Of a DNA stretch of 52,506 nucleotides, positions 25,001 to 33,826 are shown piece after piece. The position numbers were made by a program, and so were the translations under genes. Below the pieces are notes generated by a model, which saw only the letters and a program-made list of their open reading frames with translations, did not search any database and was not told where the DNA came from. How positions within the stretch are numbered: position 1 is the first letter of the stretch; each line of letters starts with the position of its first letter. The stretch is from Propionibacteriaceae bacterium (GTDB taxonomy: Bacteria > Actinomycetota > Actinomycetes > Propionibacteriales > Propionibacteriaceae), in the NCBI GenBank assembly GCA_905372155.1, contig CAJPNZ010000009.1, positions 1 to 52,506 on the forward strand, in the 5' to 3' direction.

Positions 25001-26358
25001 ATCGGCAGTTGCTCCTGGACGCCGACGAGGTGCCGAACCTGGGTCGGGGCGATGCGCGGGACCGCTCCGTAGCGTCCCGACAGGTAGCGGCGGGCGTGGT
25101 TCTGTTCGGCCCGGGTGGGGAACTCGTCGAGGCTGAAGAGGTCGCTGACCCCCTGCGCGTCCTTCTGGGTGAACCAGACCTGCTCGGGGGTGAGCCGCGC
25201 TGGGTTCACGTTGTCGATGAAGTGTGTGTCGTGCGTGGTGAAAACGATCTGGGCGCCGCGAGGATTGATGTCCGGGTCGGTGAACATGGAGACCAACACC
25301 TGCGCCAGCTGCGGATGGAGACTGGCGTCGAGTTCGTCGATGCACAGCACCCCGCCGCTGCGGAGCCTTGCCAGGGCCGGGACCGCCAGGCCGAGCCACG
25401 TGAGGGTTCCCGCGCTCTCGGCGTTCAGATCCAGGGGATAGGCCCCGTCGATCCCGAGGTGATGGAATCTCAGGGCGCGGCGAAGCTGGATGATCAACTC
25501 CTCGAACTGGCCGGCCTCCAGGACCAGACGAGCAGGACCGGGAGGTGTGTCATCCTCCGGGGTCTCGGAATCCGTCGCGTCGGCGGCCGGGCCGAGGTTC
25601 ATCAGGAATTCCTTGAGGTGTCCGGGAAGTTCCCGTTCGCTCACCTCCGCATCGCAGATCCCGACGTCGGCCACGCGCAGCAACGTGACGAGATCGTCCG
25701 ACGTGAAACGCCCCTCGGCCAGTTCGGTCGTGAGCTGTCGAAGACGCTCCTCCCGCGCCTGCTCGGAGTAGGACACGAACTCGAAACCCTCGATGATCTC
25801 GCTAGCCAGCTGCTGGAGCTGCTCGTGCCTGGCGGTGAAGGCGCGGGACAGCACCAGCTCCCGGGGGCCGGTGATCCGGCTCAGGAGCGCGGTGCCGCCG
25901 CGCAGCCTGCGTCCCACCTCGATGTCGCCGCCGCGTCGGTCGAAGAGCGTCGTGGGTTTCGACGTCCAGTAGCCCCGGAGCCACTCCTCGGTGACCTCGT
26001 GCTCGGTGAGACTGAAACCGTACTCGTAGCGGACGTCGTCGACGACGAAGTCCAGGACGAAGGTCGAGGGCCGGTTGGTGGACCCGGAGTCCAGCAGGAA
26101 GGGCCTTCGTGGCAGTTTCGGTTCTCCCGCCCACGTGGTCGCCGAGTTTCGCACCATCGAGGTGAAGAAGCGCATTCCGTGTAGCAGGGCGCTCTTGCCG
26201 GAGGCGTTCGGACCGTAGATCGCGGCCACCCGGCTGACGTGGCGCAACCAGTGCGAGTCGCGCGGCACCTGGGACTTCAGGGTGCGCGAGACGAGGTTGA
26301 GGGTGGCCTCATCCCTGAAGCTGGCGTGGTTCGACAGGCTGAACTGAAGCAGCAACAT
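24997..26358 (-). CDS. AAA ATPase of the AbiLi/RloA (OLD-like) type
   Basis: The 453-residue protein starts MLLLQFSLSNHASFRDEATL and has Walker A GPNASGKSALLHGM near residue 49. A long helical insert follows, then Walker B GGVLCIDELDASLHPQL with IVFTTHDTHFID. This is the layout of ATP-dependent abortive-infection proteins (AbiLi, RloA). ATG 26358 gives the family-like N-terminus and ATG 26373 is an alternative. Neither has a clear ribosome-binding site. With the coupled small ORF downstream it forms a second ATPase module about 2.7 kb from the ATPase/TOPRIM pair. A defence role is inferred. Confidence 0.83.
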   Translation of the reverse strand: MLLLQFSLSNHASFRDEATLNLVSRTLKSQVPRDSHWLRHVSRVAAIYGPNASGKSALLHGMRFFTSMVRNSATTWAGEPKLPRRPFLLDSGSTNRPSTFVLDFVVDDVRYEYGFSLTEHEVTEEWLRGYWTSKPTTLFDRRGGDIEVGRRLRGGTALLSRITGPRELVLSRAFTARHEQLQQLASEIIEGFEFVSYSEQAREERLRQLTTELAEGRFTSDDLVTLLRVADVGICDAEVSERELPGHLKEFLMNLGPAADATDSETPEDDTPPGPARLVLEAGQFEELIIQLRRALRFHHLGIDGAYPLDLNAESAGTLTWLGLAVPALARLRSGGVLCIDELDASLHPQLAQVLVSMFTDPDINPRGAQIVFTTHDTHFIDNVNPARLTPEQVWFTQKDAQGVSDLFSLDEFPTRAEQNHARRYLSGRYGAVPRIAPTQVRHLVGVQEQLPI

Positions 26359-26503
26359 GCGGCAATTGTGCATTATTTCTTGCCGTATGTGTCGGTTTCC
26401 GTCCGAATTGTGGATTTGGATGCTTGCGCATGGTTCCAGACGGGTCTTCCTTGCGGGGTTGCGGACGATGTGCTGGAGGCGGACCCCGACCCGGGGGTTC
26501 CGC

Positions 26504-26509
26504 TAGCGT
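26504..26509 (+). promoter_or_regulatory. leaderless -10 (TAGCGT) of the PPTase gene
   Basis: TAGCGT is followed by six bases (GGTGGC) and ATG 26516. There is no useful ribosome-binding site, which fits a leaderless start. The ~155-base gap from the divergent ATPase gene shows no other clear element. Confidence 0.55.
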
Positions 26510-26515
26510 GGTGGC

Positions 26516-27244
26516 ATGGCCGTTACCCCTCCCGTCGCCGAGCTGAGGCGACGCCTGGGCGTGGACGGAGCCCGCGGTGAACCGCCGGGACTGCCGGGTG
26601 TGCGATGTCTTCCGGGGCCGGATGCCGCGGTGGTGTTGCTCGCCGACACGGCGGCCGGGGCGGCGTGGGCGCGTCGGCGGGGCGAGGTGCTCTCACGCGA
26701 CGAGACGGAACGGGCGGCGCGGTTCGTGTTTCCCGGGCTCGGGGAGTCGTGGAGTGCGGCACGTGTGGTGCTGCGCGAGGTGCTGGGGCGTGCGACCCTC
26801 ACGCCGGCGGCAGATGTGCGGATCCGCGTCGGCGAGTTCGGGAAGCCGTCGGTCGATGGGGTCGAGTTCTCGCTGTCCCACACGGGCTCCGTCGTGCTGA
26901 TCGGTCTCGGGGATCTTCCGCTCGGGGTGGATGTGGAGAAGATCCCGGAGGAGCGGACGGTGGATCAGGTCGGTTCGAGTTTTCACCCGCGGGAGACCGC
27001 GGAGCTGCTCGGACTCCCCGCCGAGGACCGCCCCGGGGCGTTCGCGCGCGTCTGGGTGCGCAAAGAGGCCTTGCACAAGGCCATCGGCACCGGGTTGTCG
27101 CGCGGCATTTCCCGCGACTACGTGGGCACCGGAACGGTCCCGGGAACCCCGGTCGCCGGGCTGCGCATCCACGACGTGGCGCTCCCGGGGATGCCCGGCC
27201 ACCGCGCGGCGCTGTGCACCACGGTGACCGCGGCCGTCCCGTAG
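26516..27244 (+). CDS. 4'-phosphopantetheinyl transferase (Sfp type)
   Basis: The 242-residue enzyme attaches the phosphopantetheine arm of CoA to carrier proteins of NRPS, PKS or fatty-acid systems. The motifs are in order: GEFGKPSVDGVEFSLSHTG (about 103-121), LGVDVEKIPEERT (about 136-148) with the metal-binding Asp and Glu, and WVRKEALHKAIGTGL. It has the length of the EntD/Sfp/PptT group. No carrier-protein gene is in the window. It is convergent with an iron-controlled transport operon, so a link to siderophore assembly is possible but not shown. Confidence 0.92.
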   Translation: MAVTPPVAELRRRLGVDGARGEPPGLPGVRCLPGPDAAVVLLADTAAGAAWARRRGEVLSRDETERAARFVFPGLGESWSAARVVLREVLGRATLTPAADVRIRVGEFGKPSVDGVEFSLSHTGSVVLIGLGDLPLGVDVEKIPEERTVDQVGSSFHPRETAELLGLPAEDRPGAFARVWVRKEALHKAIGTGLSRGISRDYVGTGTVPGTPVAGLRIHDVALPGMPGHRAALCTTVTAAVP

Positions 27245-27330
27245 CGACGGGTACTCAACGGACCCGCCAACGAGCGGTCTGCTCGAAATCGGCCAGCAGC
27301 GAGGCGAAAACCCCGTTCCCGGCGGCCAGG

Positions 27331-28995
27331 TCACCCGGGCTGCCTTTCTTCCACCACCTGCGTCGGTGTGCCGTTCTCGCGACCCGAGAGCACGTGGATG
27401 TGATCGGCCTGCATCACCGTCGACAGGCGGTGGGCGATGACGATGACCGTCCGGCCCCGCGACAACTCGCCCAGGGTCGCGGTGATAGCGGCCTCGTTCT
27501 CGGCATCCAGGGCCGAGGTGATCTCGTCCAGCAACAGGATCGGCGCGTCCTTCAGGAAGGCACGGGCGATCGAGACGCGCTGCCGTTCACCGCCGGACAG
27601 TTTCTGGCCGCCCTCCCCGACCTGCGTGCCGGCGCCGTCCGGCAGCCGGGAGAGCGTCTGGTCGAGCCCGGCCCGGTGGAGCGCGTCGGCCACCTCGGCG
27701 TCGGTCGCGTCGGGACGGGAGATCCGGACGTTCTCGGTGATGGTGGTGTTGAAGAGGTAGACATCCTGGAAGACCATGGAGGTCATCTCCATCAGCTTCG
27801 TGGTCGGGATGTCCCGCACGTCGACGCCACCGATGGTGATCGAGCCCCCGTCGACATCCCAGAACCGTGCGGCCAAGCGGGTGACGGTCGACTTGCCGCA
27901 GCCCGACGGCCCGATCAACGCGGTGATCTCGTTCTCCCGGACGGTCAGCGACAAACCGGAGAACACCGGCTGGTCCGCGACATAACCGAAACGGACGTCG
28001 TTGAACCGGATCGTGGTGCCCTGCGGAACCTTCGGTTCGTCAGGTTCGGGCAGCGGCGCAGAATCGACGATCGCACCGATGGCATCCAGGCTGACGATCG
28101 ACTTCTGGATTTCGGCCGCGTACAGCACCGACTGGGAGATCGGGGTCGTGAAACGGGCCGCCATCAGGCCGATGGCCAGGTAACCCGGCACGTCGAGCCG
28201 CCCACCCAGCGCCAGCGCCAACCCGGTGCCCAGGACCGCGGCGAAGAACACCTGCCCCAGGATCCCGAACGCCGCCGAGGGCCGTGACTGCGCCGCCATC
28301 AATCCCTTCACCGTGGCGTGCTCGTCGTGCAGCGCTTTTTTGAGGGGTTCCCAGCTCGTCCCGTTGAGTCCCTGGGCGCGCAGCACCGGCTGCAACCGGA
28401 CCTGCTCGATGATGCGGTGCGCGGTCTCGGCACTCACCTTGGGGGTGAGCTCCTGCTCGCGGCGGATCAGTGGCATCGCCCAGCGCCACAGCCCCCACAC
28501 GACCGGGGTCACGACGACCATCACCAGACCCAGGAGCCAGTCGTGGATCAGCGTGACCACGACGGCGGTGGCGGGGGTGACCAAGGAGGAGATGAGCTGC
28601 GGGAAGACAATGGAGGCCAGGTGCGAAAGGGCATCGGTTTCGCGGGTGACCGCGGCGGAGACCCGGCCCGTGGCCCCGGAGTCGAACCAGCCCAGCGGCA
28701 GCCCGGAGACCCGCTGTCCGATCTTCGCGATCACGTTGCCGCACACGTCGTAGGCGGAGATCCTGTTGGCGGCGATCATCGTCACGGACATCGTGGCGAA
28801 GGAGACCACCCCCAGGGCGATCAGCAACCAGAACGCCCCGGTGGCGCTGGACGGATCTTCCGAGAGAAACCCGCGCAGGAACCAGATCAGTGCGCCGAAA
28901 GCCAGGCCCTGCAGCACCGCGGCGACGGTGTAGCCGAGGATCAGGGTGTAGACGGTCTGCGGGCGGTCAAGGTATTTCCGGAAACGCTCAAGCAT
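27331..28995 (-). CDS. exporter-fold ABC half-transporter, second subunit
   Basis: The 554-residue protein has a six-helix membrane domain (about 1-300) and a nucleotide-binding domain with GPSGCGKSTVTRL, LSGGERQRVSIARAF, LLLDEITSALD and IAHRLST. It overlaps the preceding half-transporter gene by eight bases, and AGGAGG precedes ATG 28995, so the two likely form a heterodimer. The pair, behind an iron-box-controlled ECF importer, resembles YbtP/YbtQ and IrtA/IrtB. These have exporter folds but take up siderophores. Direction and substrate are inference. Confidence 0.88.
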   Translation of the reverse strand: MLERFRKYLDRPQTVYTLILGYTVAAVLQGLAFGALIWFLRGFLSEDPSSATGAFWLLIALGVVSFATMSVTMIAANRISAYDVCGNVIAKIGQRVSGLPLGWFDSGATGRVSAAVTRETDALSHLASIVFPQLISSLVTPATAVVVTLIHDWLLGLVMVVVTPVVWGLWRWAMPLIRREQELTPKVSAETAHRIIEQVRLQPVLRAQGLNGTSWEPLKKALHDEHATVKGLMAAQSRPSAAFGILGQVFFAAVLGTGLALALGGRLDVPGYLAIGLMAARFTTPISQSVLYAAEIQKSIVSLDAIGAIVDSAPLPEPDEPKVPQGTTIRFNDVRFGYVADQPVFSGLSLTVRENEITALIGPSGCGKSTVTRLAARFWDVDGGSITIGGVDVRDIPTTKLMEMTSMVFQDVYLFNTTITENVRISRPDATDAEVADALHRAGLDQTLSRLPDGAGTQVGEGGQKLSGGERQRVSIARAFLKDAPILLLDEITSALDAENEAAITATLGELSRGRTVIVIAHRLSTVMQADHIHVLSGRENGTPTQVVEERQPG

Positions 28996-30754
28996 CCCGG
29001 CCTCCTGTCATCGTGTTCTGCTGGGCGGCCCAGAGCCGGGCGTAGTGCCCGTCCCGGGAGATCAGTTCGTCGTGCGAACCACACTCCGTGATCCGGCCCT
29101 CGTCGATGACCGCGATCTGGTCGGCGGTCCGGATGGTCGACAACCGGTGGGCGATCATCACCACGGTGCGACCCTCGGCGAGCCCCGAAATGGCCCGCTG
29201 GATCTCCAGCTCGGAGTGGGCGTCGGCCTGGGCTGTGGCCTCGTCGAGGATCAGGATCCGTGGGGCGGACAGGAAGGCCCGGGCGATGCCCAGCCGCTGC
29301 TCCTCGCCGCCGGACAGGAACCCGTCGCCCGTCCCCAGCATCGTGTCGTAGCCGTTGGGCAGGGCCGTGATCCGGTCGTGGACATGAGCCTTCCGGGCGG
29401 CCTCGACGACCTGCTCGCGAGTGGCCTCCGGTTTGCCGAGCGCGATGTTGTTCGCGACGGTGTCGGAGGCGATCATGGCGTCCTGGAAGACCAACGCCAT
29501 GGAACCCATCAGTTGCTCATCCGTCTGCTCACGGACGTCGGCGCCGCCGATCCGGATCGCGCCGGAGTCGACGTCCCAGAACCGGGCGATCAGCTTCGCC
29601 AGGGTGGACTTACCACCCCCGGACGGACCGACCAGGGCGGTCACGGTGCCCGGCCGGCAGGTCAGCGTCACGCCCTTCACGACGGGATTGTCGGGTTCGT
29701 ATCCGAAGGTGATGTCGTCGACCTCGATGAGCGACGGATCGGCGGTCAGCGCGGCCCGGGCGGTGGGGGTCGCGAGCTCCGGGGTGCCCAGGATCTCCAA
29801 GGTGGAGTTGGCGGCCTGCTTGGCCGCGTAGATGTGCTGGAAGATCTGGACCAGGCCGGTCAGGCCCTCCGGGATCCCCACCCACACCAGGGCGAAGGCC
29901 ACCACGGTGATCGGGGTGACCCAACCCAGGTGGAAGAACCAGAAACCCAACCCGATGGTCAGGGCCAGCATCGCGGCCGGCTGCATGACGGCCGCCATGA
30001 TCGCCATGCTGACCCCGGATCTGCGCATCCAGTTCATGGTCACGTCGGCGTGGTTGCGGGCCGCGGCGTCGAACCGGCCGAAGACGTCCGCGGTCATGCC
30101 GAAGTTCTTCACCTCCTTGATGCCGTCAACCATCTCGACCGTCACCGCGGACAGTTCCCGCTGGGCGGCGGAGTACTCGTCGAAGGACTGCTTCATGCCC
30201 TTCGTGGCGGGCAGTGTAGACATGCCCAGCAACAGCAGCCAGGCCAGTATCAGCAGCCCCGCGAAACGGGCGTCGAGCCACAGCAGGTAACCGAACCCGG
30301 CGACGACGGTCCCGGCCGAGTTCATCATGTCGCCGGCCAGATGGGCCACCAAGGTGTGGATCTGTTCCGTGTCGCCGATGACGGCGCGGTTGATCTGCCC
30401 CGAGGAACGGTCGTTGACCCAACCCAGCGGGACGCGAGGAAGCTTGTTCACCAGCTTCAACCGCAGCTCGTTGCGGAGGTTCGCCTCGGCGATGTGGGTG
30501 GCTCCCAGGGCCCCGGTGTAGGCGATCCCGTGGATGACCATGGACACCACGGCGGCCGTGAACCAGCCCCAGTGGTGCGCGGCGGATGCGCCGTTGAGGA
30601 ATCCGCGCCCGATCTCGACGAGCGCGATGTAGGGGACGATTTTCAGCGCCGCCCCGATGAAAGCGACCACGCCTCCCAAGAACATCGCCGTGTGTGCGGA
30701 TCTGATCAGTTCCCAGACGCTCGTCGGATTCTGTCGCGGAACGGTGGCGACCAT
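28988..30754 (-). CDS. exporter-fold ABC half-transporter, first subunit
   Basis: The 588-residue protein has a membrane domain from about residue 22 and a nucleotide-binding domain with GPSGGGKSTLAKL, LSGGEEQRLGIARAF, ILILDEATAQADAHSE and IAHRLST. Both catalytic glutamates of the heterodimer appear intact. There is no N-terminal siderophore-interacting domain of the kind seen in IrtA. GGAAGG lies before ATG 30754. It is 79 bases downstream of the S-component gene in the same direction and probably belongs to the same iron-controlled operon. Confidence 0.88.
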   Translation of the reverse strand: MVATVPRQNPTSVWELIRSAHTAMFLGGVVAFIGAALKIVPYIALVEIGRGFLNGASAAHHWGWFTAAVVSMVIHGIAYTGALGATHIAEANLRNELRLKLVNKLPRVPLGWVNDRSSGQINRAVIGDTEQIHTLVAHLAGDMMNSAGTVVAGFGYLLWLDARFAGLLILAWLLLLGMSTLPATKGMKQSFDEYSAAQRELSAVTVEMVDGIKEVKNFGMTADVFGRFDAAARNHADVTMNWMRRSGVSMAIMAAVMQPAAMLALTIGLGFWFFHLGWVTPITVVAFALVWVGIPEGLTGLVQIFQHIYAAKQAANSTLEILGTPELATPTARAALTADPSLIEVDDITFGYEPDNPVVKGVTLTCRPGTVTALVGPSGGGKSTLAKLIARFWDVDSGAIRIGGADVREQTDEQLMGSMALVFQDAMIASDTVANNIALGKPEATREQVVEAARKAHVHDRITALPNGYDTMLGTGDGFLSGGEEQRLGIARAFLSAPRILILDEATAQADAHSELEIQRAISGLAEGRTVVMIAHRLSTIRTADQIAVIDEGRITECGSHDELISRDGHYARLWAAQQNTMTGGRDA

Positions 30755-30833
30755 GTTTCCTTCCTTGATGGGATTGGGAGTTCCGGTTTCCGGGGAAGAG
30801 GGAACCCATCCAGTTTTGGCCGGGCGTGATCCG

Positions 30834-31469
30834 TCAGACTATTCCGGCGCGGGAGAACTGCCTGCGGGTCAGCGCACGGCCCCAGAAACACCCGGCGACG
30901 CAGGCCACGATGGCGAGCAGGCAGTACATGGCCATGGTTGCGGGATTGAGCATGTCCATCCCCACCTTTGCCACGTCCAGGGTGGGGTTGTTGGCGTAGA
31001 GTTCCAGGTAGGCCTCCTTCATCCAGACGAAGGGGATGTACTCGCCGAGAGCGAAGAAGGTCACGAAGGCCGTGTAGGCCGCGGTCATGGACGCGAAGGA
31101 CTTGTGGCCCATCAGCCAGTAGATCACCTCGGCGACCACGCCGCCCGCGATCGTCATGTAGCACATGACGCCGCCGGGGGCCATGGAGATCATCATCAGC
31201 CCGATGATGAGGCCCGTGATCAGGAAGATGCCGGTGCGCTGCACCTTGCCGAGCAGGACCATGAAGATCAGGCCGCCGAAGATTCCGAAGATCACCGGGA
31301 GCAGCACCATGATCAGCGGGATGGCTCCCATGGTCATGCCGCAGATGAAGAACAGCACGATGTACAAGGCGATGAAGATGCCGATGGTGACGGCGTCGCG
31401 GACCGGGGAGTTCCTGCGGTTCGGTGTGGGGGCAGCGGGCTGTGTGGATTCTGTTGACTCGCTCATCAT
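30834..31469 (-). CDS. ECF transporter S component (Trep_Strep/MptE-like)
   Basis: The 211-residue membrane protein has about six hydrophobic segments and the starting pattern VRDAVTIGIFIALYIVLFF after a short polar N-terminus. The pattern and the company of EcfT and EcfA genes point to an ECF S component, the substrate-binding subunit. Similar S components in Gram-positive bacteria are tied to iron or heme uptake. The iron box upstream supports that use here, but the ligand is unknown. ATG 31469 overlaps the ATPase stop (ATGA). ATG 31466 is an alternative. Confidence 0.8.
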   Translation of the reverse strand: MMSESTESTQPAAPTPNRRNSPVRDAVTIGIFIALYIVLFFICGMTMGAIPLIMVLLPVIFGIFGGLIFMVLLGKVQRTGIFLITGLIIGLMMISMAPGGVMCYMTIAGGVVAEVIYWLMGHKSFASMTAAYTAFVTFFALGEYIPFVWMKEAYLELYANNPTLDVAKVGMDMLNPATMAMYCLLAIVACVAGCFWGRALTRRQFSRAGIV

Positions 31470-32908
31470 TCCTCTTTTCTCGCGAGTTTTTCCAGGACGA
31501 CCTGGTGGCCGTCGATGTGGACGGTGTGGTCGAAGGTGGACTCGATGAACTCGGCGTCATGGGTGATGACCAGCACCAGGGTGCCGTCCCCGGCCACGTC
31601 CCGCAGCAGACCGGAGATCCGCTGCATGTTCCCGGCGTCCAAGCCCGAGGTGGGTTCGTCGAGACAGATCACCCGCGCCTGTTTCATGCAGGCCAGGGCG
31701 ATTCCGAGGCGCTGCTTCTGCCCGCCCGACAGGGTCAGCGGGTGACGTTCACGCAACTCCTCCAAACCGGTGCGGGCCAGCAGTTCGACGGCACGGGCCT
31801 CGGTCTCAGGTCCCGGAGGGGAACCGATCAACATCTCGTCCCAGACCGATTCACCCACCAGCTGGTATTCGACGTCCTGCATCACCAGGGCGCAGTCGCG
31901 GGTGCGTTGGCGTCTCGTCCAGGTCCTTTCGCCCCAGCCGATCCTTCCCCGGGATTTCAGCAGCCCCAGCAGGACCTTCATCAAGGTGGTCTTGCCGACG
32001 CCGTTGGCTCCGGTGATGCCGATCACCCCGGAGGCGGGTAGCGTCAGTTCGTCGATGCGCCACAGCGGCGCACACCGGGGATGGGCGAACCGGATGTCCC
32101 GGATCCTCGGCCCGGCATGGTCGAAAGGATCCGGCGGCGCCGACCGGAACTCGGTTCGGTGCAGCCGGCGAAGCCCGTGGTCGGCGAACCAGGCATCGGG
32201 CAGCTGCCCCAGCCGGTCGCTGGTGATGTCGGCGGTGACCCGGCCGGTCTCCAGCACGATGCAACGGTCGATGACCCCGTCCAGGTAGGAGAGGCGGTGG
32301 TCGGCGATGACCGTCGTCACCCCCCCTTCCTTGAGGTCGAGAATCACCCCGCGCAGCATGTCGAGGCCGTCGAGGTCGAGGTTCGCCGAGGGTTCGTCGA
32401 ACAGCAGCACCCGGGGGTTCAGCGCCATCGCCGATCCGATAGCCAGTTTCTGTTTCTCACCGCCCGAGAGCCCTGCGATGCGGCGGCCCAGCAGATCGGT
32501 GATTCCGACCTCCGAGGCGATCTCACCGACCCGGCGGACGATCTCCTCGGAGGGCATGGCGAAGTTCTCACAGCAGAAGGCCAGCTCGCTCGCCACGTCA
32601 AATGTGAAGAACTCGGAACGGGGATCCTGGAAGACGGTGCCGACCCTGGATGCGAGGTCGCGGGATGGCAGCTGGGCCACCGGGACGCCATCGAGGATGA
32701 TGCTCCCGGTGACGTGGGCGTCGAAGAAGTGGGGCACCAAGCCGTTCAGGCAGCGCAGCAGGGTCGTCTTGCCGCAACCCGAGTCCCCCGTGACGAGGGC
32801 GCTCTGACCGGCGGGAATGACCAGGTCGATGCTGCTGAGCGCCGCGGGAAGCAGGGTTTCGTCGTCACCGAAGTAGGAGACGGTGGCCTCAGCGAACTCG
32901 ATCACCAT
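31466..32908 (-). CDS. ECF transporter double ATPase (fused EcfA-EcfA')
   Basis: The 480-residue protein carries two complete ABC ATPase domains. The first has GDSGCGKTTLLR, LSGGEKQKLAIGSAM, LLFDEPSANLD and a switch in VIADHRLSYLD. The second, from about residue 265, has GANGVGKTTLMKV, LSGGQKQRLGIALA, ICLDEPTSGLD and ITHDAEF. Such fusions energise ECF importers together with EcfT and an S component. The frame is open upstream to 33031, but ATG 32908 gives the normal domain start and overlaps the EcfT gene by seven bases. Confidence 0.9.
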   Translation of the reverse strand: MVIEFAEATVSYFGDDETLLPAALSSIDLVIPAGQSALVTGDSGCGKTTLLRCLNGLVPHFFDAHVTGSIILDGVPVAQLPSRDLASRVGTVFQDPRSEFFTFDVASELAFCCENFAMPSEEIVRRVGEIASEVGITDLLGRRIAGLSGGEKQKLAIGSAMALNPRVLLFDEPSANLDLDGLDMLRGVILDLKEGGVTTVIADHRLSYLDGVIDRCIVLETGRVTADITSDRLGQLPDAWFADHGLRRLHRTEFRSAPPDPFDHAGPRIRDIRFAHPRCAPLWRIDELTLPASGVIGITGANGVGKTTLMKVLLGLLKSRGRIGWGERTWTRRQRTRDCALVMQDVEYQLVGESVWDEMLIGSPPGPETEARAVELLARTGLEELRERHPLTLSGGQKQRLGIALACMKQARVICLDEPTSGLDAGNMQRISGLLRDVAGDGTLVLVITHDAEFIESTFDHTVHIDGHQVVLEKLARKEE

Positions 32909-33711
32909 CTCACCCACACCCTCACGGCTGCGACCAGCGCGGGGGTGAGTGCCATCAGGACCCAGTCGACGGCCTCCAGGCGCGGGACGGTCATGGCGGA
33001 ACGACGGTGCCCGGGATCGAGGCCCTTGCACTCCGCGACCGCCGACAGCTCGTCAGCGATCCGTCCCGAACGCATCAGAACCGGGACGACACCGTGTTCC
33101 AGTTCTTTCAGCGGGTGACGCAGCCAACGACGCCACCGGGCCTCCGAACCCCGCAGCCTGGACGCGGAACGGATGGTCCTGAGCTCACCCAGCAATGTGG
33201 GGACGTAGCGATAGATGACCATGACGACCACCAGAAAGGTGCCCGGCAGCCGCAGTCTTCCCAGGGCCGCCATCGCCTCACCCATCGGCACCCGGGTGAA
33301 GACCACCAAACCCATGGCGAGCGCCGGGAAACCGTAGACCGAGAGGGTCAGCAGGATCCCGAGCCACGGCACCAACGGCAGGTGCGCCCCAAGCAGGCAC
33401 AGGTGGTGCAGGACCCGCAGCGCGACGTAGCTCCCGGCCAGTTGCAGTGACAGCCGGGACGACCCGAGCAGGAACCCCAGGGCGACGGGGTACGCGGTCA
33501 GCAGGGCGGTACCGGCCGGGACCTGGACCAGGCCGGTACCGAAGGCCATCGCGGCCAGCATGACCAACCCCGCCCTGAAGTCGGGTTTGGTGGGGAAGGG
33601 CGATCTGAACCCTTCAGGGGTCCTGGGGGAAGTCGCCGTGAGGTTTGCTTCGGAGCGATCCGGGCAAGGAGTTGGAACCCCATCCGGGGACAGGGAATCA
33701 ACCGTCGACAT
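32902..33711 (-). CDS. ECF transporter transmembrane subunit (EcfT/CbiQ type)
   Basis: The 269-residue protein has a ~40-residue hydrophilic N-terminus, then hydrophobic segments between about 45 and 165. A cytoplasmic region carries the EcfT coupling signatures IRSASRLRGSEA (Ala-Arg-Gly type) and VAECKGLDPG, and a final membrane helix follows. It is the first gene of the operon. ATG 33711 lies 8 bases after a TAGCCT -10 that is inside the iron box, with no ribosome-binding site, so translation may be leaderless. A downstream start is possible given the non-conserved N-terminus. Confidence 0.85.
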   Translation of the reverse strand: MSTVDSLSPDGVPTPCPDRSEANLTATSPRTPEGFRSPFPTKPDFRAGLVMLAAMAFGTGLVQVPAGTALLTAYPVALGFLLGSSRLSLQLAGSYVALRVLHHLCLLGAHLPLVPWLGILLTLSVYGFPALAMGLVVFTRVPMGEAMAALGRLRLPGTFLVVVMVIYRYVPTLLGELRTIRSASRLRGSEARWRRWLRHPLKELEHGVVPVLMRSGRIADELSAVAECKGLDPGHRRSAMTVPRLEAVDWVLMALTPALVAAVRVWVRW

Positions 33712-33712
33712 A

Positions 33713-33731
33713 GTTGCTTAGGCTAACCTAA
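33713..33731 (-). promoter_or_regulatory. DtxR/IdeR iron box over the ECF operon promoter
   Basis: On the plus strand the 19 bases contain TTAGGCTAACCTAA and match the known DtxR/IdeR consensus at 16 of 19 positions. On the minus strand TAGCCT within it is followed by eight bases and the EcfT ATG, so repressor bound with Fe2+ would cover the -10. This predicts expression of the ECF and ABC transporter genes under iron limitation. Confidence 0.85.
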
Positions 33732-33826
33732 AGTTCACGTCGGTAGAACCCGCTGCCCGCCTGTTCGACGACGGATCGCAGGCGACGGATGCCGCGTCGG
33801 CCGGGGGTGAGGTGTTCCTCGACCCG

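Noticed and set aside
24860..25399. 179-codon frame containing the 46-codon ORF
   Set aside because: The part above 25000 is a shadow of the ATPase gene. Only the coupled ATG at 25000 is plausible.
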